From Diprion similis (taxonomy: Eukaryota; Arthropoda; Insecta; Hymenoptera; Diprionidae), in contig NC_060105.1 in NCBI RefSeq assembly GCF_021155765.1, positions 11,317,001-11,381,000 on the forward strand: 64,000 nt of DNA, given 5' to 3'. A program made the position numbers and the translations under genes. How positions within the stretch are numbered: the first letter of the stretch is position 1; each line of letters starts with the position of its first letter. This document shows, piece after piece, positions 29,001-40,100 of the stretch. Below the pieces are notes generated by a model. The model was given only the letters and a program-made list of their open reading frames with translations. It was not told the origin of the DNA and did not search any database.

Positions 29001-32000
29001 TAGTGCGAAATTCATAGACCTTCATCCTGCAAATATGAAAGATATATTTATTTCTGGACTGAAAAAATTACAACAAGACGTTGACTTTCAGGAATATAAA
29101 TTTGTGGTGACGGCCAGGGATGGAGCTCCGGATCCACGCCTTGCCACGGCCACGGTGACGGTCCAAGTTATGGACGTGGAAGACGAGGTTCCCATCTTCC
29201 ACCAGAGCAGCTACGAAGCTCGAGTTAGAGAGAATGTGCCCGACTACATGGTCACCCAAGTGATGGTAATTAGTTTCATCTATGGAAGCACTGTTGACTG
29301 CCTAACCCGGTTCGCAGGTTGTTACGTCCTTTTATTTGAAAAGGAATTACTAAGGCCTGATTTGGTTGTGTGTGCGATTCAAGTGGGTTTATTGGGGTCG
29401 CTAAATACGATATTAGAAACCGAATAACTTTATGTCAAAAGTGTAATTTGCGTAAAAATTACAGATATAAAATTTGCTACAAAAAAAAAGAGTCTAGTTC
29501 TCATCAAGTAGTTGGCAATCAGTAGAGTAATGAAGGTGAACATAATCAGTTTTGAAACTAAGGTGTTTGAAAATTTCCATTGGTCACCTCTGCTGGACAC
29601 ATTCTTCACAATGATATTACATTCGTGCTTCGTTCACTTCCATCCACATATTTTCCGGATTTATGTTCAAACTATTAGACCCCATATGATAATGAAACCG
29701 GTTGTCGTAACGAAAACTCTGTTACGGTTATTCTTGTGATGGGATAGTTTTGGAAACCTGTTGGGTGCTACCGTGAGGCGTTGCGGGACCGTTAAGTGTG
29801 CGGTACCATGAGAGAAGAAAAAAGGTCGAACACTACGAGGAACGTTCAACCGTTGCTCGTATTATACCTATATTCAAGGGAATTTGAAGCTGATCCGATT
29901 TTTTGCAGGCCGATGATCCGGACACTAAGAAACAGGTTACCTACGTTATCAAGCAAGGAGATACGGATCTATTCAGTATCGACTCGAAGACCGGGGTTAT
30001 TAAAACGGTCAGAGGTCTAGACTACGAACGAGACAACCAGCACATCCTTATTGTCGGAACATCCGAAAACACCAGTGACTTACCCGGAGCTACGACCAGA
30101 GTCATCGTCAATGTTTTGGTACGTGAATGCAATTGAGACTCGTAATCGTTAGGTCTGAACAGTGGAGTCACCTCAATGGTGAACGGGCTTCATATCTACG
30201 CTGATCTTTATCTGCAGGACGTGAACGACATCCCTCCAGTCTTTACATCAATACCACGACCCATCACGCTGGACGACGATGCTCCTATAGGAACAACGGT
30301 TATCAATCTTGTTGCTACGGACTCCGATGGTACAGCTCCAGGAAACCAGGTATAACGATGATGGCTTCTTGGGCACATATAAAGCATTCTACGCAACTTA
30401 ATCCATTTCTGCTCCTACCCATTGATGATCTTGTCCTCGAGTTAGGATCTTATACTTGCATTTAGCACTATGAACAATCAGAACGTGCAAATGTCTCATA
30501 CTTGTCCGACACCTTTGTACTTTCTTGAGCAAGTCTCGTTTGCTGGTGTATCCGTCACTTCGAATTACGTACCAGAAACCTTTTGTAAAGAAATTGTAAT
30601 GTACCGAGTCTTTTCCTGAAGCTTGATATAAAAAATAGATGGCATGGATGTAAGGCGTGTTCTCAGTACTACTTGAAAAAAAATGTTGAGGCCCCTGATA
30701 CGATGTAGTTCAGATGAATAGTACTAGCAATACTTTGAATCGACTTAAATCCCGAATCCTGAAAATATCTATTCCACGCGAAAAAACAGTATGTATCTAA
30801 CTTGAAATATTCCAGAAATCAATGGTATTCAAATGAGGAATTCTGATACGGATTTTCAATTTTTAAGTATACCGTAGATTGCGAAAGTGCTTGCCAATAA
30901 CCATCTGATTCATCACTAGTAACTATGATAGTTTTCTCCAGCCAGCGTTACTTAATGGGAGTTTCGTATCTCCAGACTTGATTAATAGGCAATTTGCTTT
31001 TAGGTGCGCTACGAGATAATCGGTCGAGGTATCGCGAGCAAGTACTTTCTCGTAGACCCTGACACTGGAGTGCTCAGGGTGCGGGATGACCTGCGCAAGG
31101 AGACGGACTCCGAGTACCAGGTAATGTTCGACCGGACGAAGTTATTCCAAAGTACGAAAGAGTGAATTCAGCCATTGACTAACGAGTACTTTCTCGGTTC
31201 ACCAGGTTGACGTCAAGGCCTATGATCTTGGGGAACCTCAGCTGTCCTCGGTTACGACGGTGCGTATCTCGGTGCGACACGTCGCCACTGTGCCACCCGA
31301 AATCGGCTTGGGTTTCGCCGAGGATTCGTACACCGTAGAGATCCCTGAAGACGCAACTGACAACACTCTCATTAAAACTCTGACGATTATCAACAACCAT
31401 GCCCATGACACTCCACCGCTCAAGTGCGCCATCTACAGCGGTAATGATGACGGATTATTCGAAGCCAATATCACGGAAGAACGAAACTGTGCCTTGAAAC
31501 TCAAGAAAGGAGCGCTTGACTACGAGACCACGGAGTCGTATCGCATTAAAATCAAGCTCGAATCCCTCTCTGGTCTTGTCAATGCCGACCGGAACACAAC
31601 CATGGTGAGTGCACTGCAAAGCCATGAAGTTACATTTTCACCAGAGACCGTGGAATGCTATTTGGCAATTGTCGACTGGGACAGGTTGATCGGGTTTTTA
31701 TCATACAGTCTATGAACGCCCAATTCATTCTAAATGTCATCCGGTATTGTAAAAAAATTTTACGATTTTACAGGTGAAAGGACATACAGTTCGTCCAAGA
31801 TTAAATATTTTTTTGATTTGTTATCAACTTCCCGTTTCTCTGTTTTCAGAGAAAAAAGGAAGTTATTGCAATCAGTTCGAAAGTGAAAAGTTGAATTTTC
31901 ACTTTAACCTGTTAGATTTTCGCTTTGATCAGTTCTGTATTTTTGGATTATTTAGATAACAAAATTTCAAACAGTGAAAGAAAAATGATTATGTCTTCAG

Positions 32001-34162
32001 GTTGAATAAACTGATTCGAATGAAAGTTGGTATACGAAGATTTTTCAGAACGCTGATCACAAATCTAAAATCAGATTTGCAAAATTTTTATTTAGCGTAT
32101 TGAATGTACCAAAAAGAAACTAAAAACATTTGGATTTTGATGAAAATTGGTACTTTACGGCTTGTTGGATCGCTGTTAATTAATCTGAGGTCAAATTTGC
32201 GAAGTCAAATATAGCGAAGAAGAGAATTTCATAAATATTCGAATTTCGGTAGAAATTGGTAGGCAGAGGCTTCTTGGGTCACCGATAACGAATCCAAAGT
32301 CAGCCTGCCAAAATCTGTAATGGTGTATCCACTATAATGATTAAAAATGAAAAAAAAAAACGTCATATTTCCATGTAACATGGTACCTGAGGGCTTTTTT
32401 AATCGTTAATCACAAATCTGAATTTGTAGTTCGAAATTCTAATTGCATACTCTCATTTGTTTTCTATGAACTTGAAACCTGCGGTGTGTGAAAACGGAAA
32501 TTTCGAGGGCTGGCTCACCGTGAGCCTAAAGCCACATCTTTCCTTAGCAGTCAAACGCTTGCGAGCTACAAAAATTTTGGAAACTTTGCATTTCTACTTC
32601 TATCCAAGAATTCATAGCACTCATACATCACATCACGCATCGCTTGAATTGTTGCAGGTTAAGATCCAGGTGCTTGACGTAAACGATAACAAGCCAAACT
32701 TCGTCTTCCCAGAAGAAGGCCGAGCGCTTACGAAAGGCAGATACTTCGCGGCGATTCCAAGGTCGGCGCAATTCTCGTCGACAGTTGTTCAGGTGAAGGC
32801 GCAAGACAAGGACAACGGAAAATACGGAAAGCTGGAGTACAAGATACTGAAAGGCCGTGGTTCTGACTACTTTGCGATAGACGGCTTTTCCGGTATCATC
32901 CGGACGGCGAGCACTTTCGACAATGTCGACAACTCGGAACTCCCATTCAAATTCAACGTCCAAGTCAGGGACAATCCGAACTCAACAACTGATTCGAACG
33001 CCATTGAGGCACCGGTGATCGTAAATTTGATTGGACGGGAAAACCTCCTGGTCCTCGTTGTCCAGGATGCATCAACCGATGTACTCCAGAAGGAAGTGCC
33101 CAAGATCGCGGCCGTCATCGAGGAAAAGACTGGACTCCTAGTCGGTGTTGAAAGAGTAGCCGTCCGGCATTCAATCACCAAGAATGGCACCGTTGAGACC
33201 ATTCCAGGGGACTCAGATTTCTATTTCTACGTGATCGACCCCGTCACCGAGAAAATCCTCGAAGGAAACAGCTCGCAGATGCAAAGGCAAGTCTCTTTAT
33301 AACCGTTTCATTCATAGATCGAATGATCGGAAATTCAAATCCAGCTTCAATGTAACATCACTATAACCTCATCAGTTCTGAGCTAATGTAGACCTTACCA
33401 TAAAATAACGTATAAAATTTTTCTTTTTTTGTATATCCTCTGTTTTTGCATCACTAAACATTATCGTTGAATTTAGTCCACGAATTCGCTCAATTTGTTT
33501 AGTAAGCGGGCAATTTAGTTCGTGGGACTGAAATATCCGTTCAGAGAATTCCGAGTTGCTGTTTAAACAGCAATGTGCAAGTCATCTCACGGAATGCATA
33601 ATATCTCAGATAATTATACGTACAGCTGTGAACGTAATTACGCGAACACAGGGTATACTAATTTGTTGTTCAGGGTATCGTTCTTTTGGTTTCATTTAGC
33701 TCTTTTAAGCCAAAGTTTTAGAGTTATCTACTTAAAACTTGTAGATCCGATAGTCATGAAGCTTTACTTACGTCGACATTTTTTTTTTTTTTTTTCAGAG
33801 TACTTTTGAACAAGCCTGCCGTTTCCAACATCACCTTTGACGTGTCCACCCTCATCCACGCAACTGCCACCGATATCCACGTGCCCGTGTCGCTACCTGA
33901 ACCCGTCGTCAAGCAGACCACCATTGCATTCAGCGGCGAAGTCTTTCCTTATGCTCTGATTGTCATCGCTTGCATTATTCTTGTCCTCGGAATCGCTGGG
34001 ATCATTTACATTTGCGTGTCCTGGTCAAGGTGAGTGGATGTATTTTATCTTTTGGAAATTTCAACGATAATACGAAACTTCCATTATTTAACGGCTTCCA
34101 GCTAACCCGAGTGAGAATCTCAAAGTTTAATTGAAAAATCCCAATTCACGAACTTCGGAATT

Positions 34163-34195
<33 letters not shown>

Positions 34196-37100
34196 TTCCC
34201 CATTAACAGAAAAATTTAGGGCTTAAGACCAGAAGTGTGGAACTATTTGGAACAAAATTTGCTAGTAAACTCTTAGATCTGCTGGAATTTTTTCTCTGCT
34301 ATTGTGATTCGCTGGTATTTTTCATGTAATCCTGAAAACTTTGAAACGACAGGATTTTACGGAGTCCTAGTCTTTGAGTGTGAATCAGAAAATCAAAAAA
34401 TTTGTCATGTGAACTGTATATAAGGTACATTTTATGTGTACGATTTTCAAGATGAAGATAAACATGTGGATTGAAATTGGTGCAAACTAGCGGATGTCAT
34501 TCAAACGGTGATAATTAATGGCGTGTAGATTTTTTTGTAAACAACAGAGTAATTATTCAATCAAGCCGAGCGGTAGAATTTGCACTATAAAAAAAATTAC
34601 TGTAACGTACAGAAAATAATAAAATTAATAAATGGAGAGAAGAAATTCAAATTAGATTCAAGTGCTTATCCTGAACATTCGAGATGAAGTTTCATTTGGT
34701 AGATTCGGGTGTGTTGTGAAATTCAAGAATTCCATGAAAACGGTTGGAATCATTCGACCGGCGCTTTTGTTGGTTCGCTTTACAAAGGGCAAAACTCTGA
34801 TTATTCAGACAGCTGAAAAGGATTCGAAGTTGAAATCCAAACAGTTATATCTTTAATTTATTATACTGTGTAACCCTCGTGCAAATGGCTTTCATATAAT
34901 TAATATTCACCAGAATTTACTGCCACCTCGCGTACAGTCCATTTTAATATAACGTTATAAGAGTTTTACAAAAGGTGAAACTGGAAATCGCACTCGAGCT
35001 AGTCGATTCTACTTTGTGGAAAGAATCAGTGGGTATTCCGGATCTTTTTACTGTAACTCGAATGACCTCAATCCGGAGGAATTGAAGAATTAAGAAAAGA
35101 AATTTAATCAGAAAACGATGAGTATGTGTCAGTAGTAGAGTCAGGAATCCATGGTATACAAAACTAATTGAAACACGTAAACTTTAGTGTGACCAAAAAT
35201 GGGAATAGATGTTCAGTCTTATACACTCATTATTTCAAAATTTTTATAAAATTTCTGATTAGATTATTTTCATTACATCATATTTTTCTTCACTTAAATC
35301 TTAAAATCGCTTTGAAGTTTGATCATCATCAGTTGTGAAGGATATATTGTGAGGATTATATTATAAATTACTTATTGAATTATGCAACAGTTATACTTTC
35401 TCAATAAGACTTTCGCGTCCCTTGAATACATTCATAAATTCATAAATTCTCTGTGAAAAAAAGAGGTTAGATTTCGATGAAATTTTATCACTCTTTTCCA
35501 GCAGGACAGGTTTGGTAAAAGAATAATAATAAGATCTACGTGGAAAACTTTTGGAATCGTTGCATGTATTTCTTACAACTGATCTTATTCAAAATACTCA
35601 GTTTTGAAGTTAGTTTTCAAAAATTTATTATTCATCCCTATCACTTTTTTATACATCAATTTTTGCAACGGTCAATAATACTGTTTCTAAACGTACAATA
35701 GTAACTATTGTTCGTCAAGATAACATAATAATTCACATAGAAATACGAGAAGTGAGTATTTCAGCACCTCAATTATACCTAAATTATTACATTTTATTGT
35801 AATTATGGATAAGCAATAAAGCAAACATTAATATCAAAAGTCTCCCCTCGTAGAGATCGCGAAAGATCCATGCAAAGATCACCTGACGAAGATCTCAGGT
35901 GTTCAGAGGGTTCGTTAATTTCATCAACTTACGTCACGTATTCATATTTCTTTGGAATGGATTCATATTATATCACCAGTTATTCGCAATTCACGTGTAT
36001 TCGTGGCGTTCTTACAGCGATTGTCACGAGTTTCTGCAACGTGAGACCATTACGCAACGAAAAACGATCACGCAGAGCGATGTATAAAGTGACGATATGA
36101 CGCGTTTGAAATGCGAATTCTTATGGCGTGCGTCACCGGTAAAAATTCTTCAACGCGATTGAAAAACTTTTTGAACAAGTCAAGTTTTAGGGTGATAGAG
36201 ACGAAGAGAAAATTTCAGAGAAATACGTTTATGTATTAAAATATCGGACGTTTGCACAAAAACTGAGAAAAAGTTATAAGAAATAATGGTGTTGCTGAAA
36301 TCAGTGAATATAACGGTTTAAGAGAAGTTCAGAGAATCTAAGATTAAAGAACAAGTAAGGCACTTGTCAGAATTATTGATTATCTTTAAATATAGGAGCA
36401 CGGGGGGGGGGGGGCAAAAAGGGGTACCCTTACAATTTCATAAAAAATTTGCCTCTCACAATGTTTTTCAAATAATCGAAAATGACTTCTATAAACATAA
36501 TTGAGCATTATTTTCAATTTTTTTAAATTTTCAAAATTTTTTTTTCTACTTTTACATCCAATAATTATGAGAAATGTTAACTTTTTTACTTAAATTACTT
36601 GTAAGGAAATTATATTTTCAGAATTTTTTTCAAACTTTTTTAGGGGATACCGCTCTTGCCCGCAAAAGGATTTTTTTCTTTTTCTCCGACATCTGAAAAT
36701 CATTTTCATTTTCTTTGGTTATAATTAATAAAAAAAAAAGATACAGCGTATTTGAGTCCTCGAAAACTAAGTATTTCCTTGAGTGATCCCCCCATTCGGT
36801 TAATTATTTTTCTGCTGATCTTCACTTCATCAGGCGTAACTTTCCTGAATAGTATTTTCACAGACACTAATGCAATAAATTATAAGTTTAATCGGCGGAT
36901 AATGAAATTTTTTAAAAGAAAGCTTAGAAAGCTAAATTCCAAGTGAGCATCAGAATTTATAAAAACAGGAGTTATCAGGTATCCATATTACATATGGCAA
37001 AACTAAATCGTTCAGACCATCCTGAAGCTGTTTATAAAGAATACAAAAAGGTCTGCGAATCGCAACTTTACTTTTCAGTACTTTGCTCTATCGTTACTTG

Positions 37101-40100
37101 AATTTTCGAAACTTTAAACCACCTGGCTTTCGACGACTCGAAACTTTGTTGTTTCGTGAAGGTTTGATTTCGCTACTTCAAGTTTTACCACCGAATAATT
37201 CAGAACTCAGCGCTTTCGGAACTTTTCAAATTCGGAACTTCATCCCCGCCTCGTTATACATCATATTTATACATATATCTACAAGACACTTATATATTAC
37301 ACATCCGTTCAAACTACACCACCAAGATTATTCGTATTACAGAAAATTACTAAACGTTCACAGAAATTTCAGCGCACGGTTAAAATGGTACCTTGTAACT
37401 GCTCGAAATGGGAATTGTCAAAGGAAAATATCGTTTTCAATTTTCTCCCACGGACATTGCCGGCTTCAATTTCATTAAAGTTTTTCCGAGCCCCAGTCTG
37501 CTTGCGTTTCCATATCCGGGCTCGGGGTCATCGCAATTCTTGGCTTACCATGTATAGAATGTCGGACTCGATTAAGCAATTAGGAATAACACTAAATTCA
37601 ATGAATTGCGCGCCGACAGTTTAACCCTCCCAGCTTTTCGCTCAATTACACTTACAGAGCTGCTGTGTCTGAATCCAGACAGATTGTCAGTGGATGGCTG
37701 ATCGTGATAATGGGAATGGTATTGTTAACTATGGAATTCCAGTTTTTCGCTGATTCCGAAAGTTACGATGAGCTTAGAAAGATGAAAGTTAGAATTTGGT
37801 TCCACAGTTGAAGGTATCAAATACAAGCGATCGATACCAAAAGGTTGGAACTTTTTTACGACATGTCCAGTATTGATACCTGATCAAAGAACAGCCAGTA
37901 CCAATTGGAACTAGATCCAGGCCAAAAATAATTAATTCAGGCCCATCGACAATTGTTTTAACCACCTTTTCTGTGGTTTTTCAGGTACAAAGCTTACAAG
38001 GAGCGCATGCAAAGGATGTATGTAGTGCCGAGGTACGATCCTGTTTACGTAGAGCCCAATCTCAAGGAGTACGAGACTCAAGTATTGCAGATGAGTGTCC
38101 CGATCGATGACAACGACAGCTATAATGATCTACAGCTTGATTTTAGCAACAAGAATCACGCTTTTAGTCTCGACAACGTGAGCTACATAACAAAGGATCA
38201 CGGAGGTAGTACCGGTGAGTTCACACGTTGTTGTTTCATTAATGTTTTTTTTTTTTTTTTTTCATAGTGTTATAGCCGGAAATGTCAGTTAAACGGACCA
38301 TAAAGAGCGAGAGAAAGAGAGAGAAGTGCCAGGCATGGCAAACCATCGTAAATACGTCTGGCTGCTGTGCACTAATGTCACGTTTTCTGACTAGTTAATG
38401 ATGGCCATGTTTTCCCTGGAATGGTATTTGTTGATATAGGCGATATTTTGACTTCCAACAATCGTGAACCAAGGCCCAAATCCTCGCGATTAGGATAAAA
38501 TTCTGTCTTCAAGCATCGAAAGTCATTTTTTACGGCATGGGCATTGAAAAGTCCACTTTTTGTGGCAGTTTTCGTTTCGTAAAGTGACGCTTTATACGGC
38601 AGCGAACAAAGTTGAGGAATAAAGTCTTTATTCCGCAGTTTTGATGCGCAGTTCGAAGTGCGCATCCCAAACTGCCGAATAAAGTAGCTTCGTCGAACAG
38701 ATCGCGACATAACCTCACTCTTCGTTTTGCTTTTCAATGCCCATACCGTAAAAAATATTGTATGTCGCATGCCCGTAAACCGTTTTTTGGCTCGGATAAT
38801 TTCAGAAATCTTTATCCTTGCCAAAAAAAAAAAAAACAAGTGGTTTACGGGTATGCCACATAAATAGCTATTATTGGATACGACAATTCACTCGACACTA
38901 GAGCTTCCAAAAGTGTCCATTTTCCAAAACTTTGGTCACTATCTCTTCCATCATTTTCGTGACAACAAATGGCGTCTTCAAGTCTTCTATCGTTTGCGGT
39001 ATTTTCTACTGGAATTGCTGATCTTCGAAGAGTAGCATTCGTTTTTCCTAAATTCACTCCGATTCACAGGGATCATACCTTTCAAAATCCTGAGTGCGTC
39101 GCACTTTTTTTTCGGTGTGCAAGTGTTTCTAAATTATCACAATTATATTGCATCGGCATAAGATCCAAAATCGATCTTTATATTTTTATACATTTGTGTT
39201 GAGGTTTTACTGGATGGATATTTCTAACCAAAAGTGAATATCGGTGAAAATATTTAACACTTCGCGATGAGATAAGAATCTGAAAAAAAATCAATCATAA
39301 ACAAGTTGATAAGATAATTCGTTTTGAATAATAATCATGCCAAAAAGTTGGTAATAAATTGTTTAATCAGAAATAGGTGTAACAAATCTCTAGTGACATT
39401 TTTTTCAATTTAATAGAAAACGAATTTTTTCGAATTTTCGCCGATTTTGAATAATTCCGTTTTCCAAAGTTTTTTAACGCTCCATTTACGAAACTATTGA
39501 AATGAAACTAGTCGTTTCATGACTCTAAAACTTCTTGGGTGTAATGTATAACCATAAACAAAAATCTATTCAAAAATTTAGGACTTATGATCAATTTTAA
39601 AAAATTGGAAAAATTCCCAAAACCGGTTTTCTCAAAATCGCCGAAAATTCCCCCCAAAAAAATCATAGATATTCAGAAAAATTAATAAATTCATTTTATA
39701 TGAAATAAAAGAAATTCACCAAAGACTCACTTTCGGTGGGGAATATTCGTCCAATAAAACCTTAATGAGGTCAGAACCATGTGAAAGTACACATTCAAGT
39801 GTGAAGAAATGTTAAAATATAAAAAATTATTTGACTGCGGAATTTTTCATCTTATGTATGGTATTCATACTGCAATACCGAGTCTTTACCACCGCGAATA
39901 ATTACCCGCAGGACAGTAAGGCGGGGTGAGAAAAAACCCTGCGTGAATTTAAATTTCCCGCCATTAAAGAACAGCTTTTTCTAATTCTAGTTACTAATTT
40001 TTTACCATTGCCTCGGAACTTACGCAAAAAGTTTTTTGGCCCACGTTATACTTTATAAAATACTAATAAAACGAGACCCTACAGGACCCTTAACGATATG

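Noticed and set aside
32457..32657. Open frame continuing upstream of Cad99C exon 18
   Set aside because: The acceptor at 32657 and the EC10-EC11 linker fix the exon start; the upstream part is intron.
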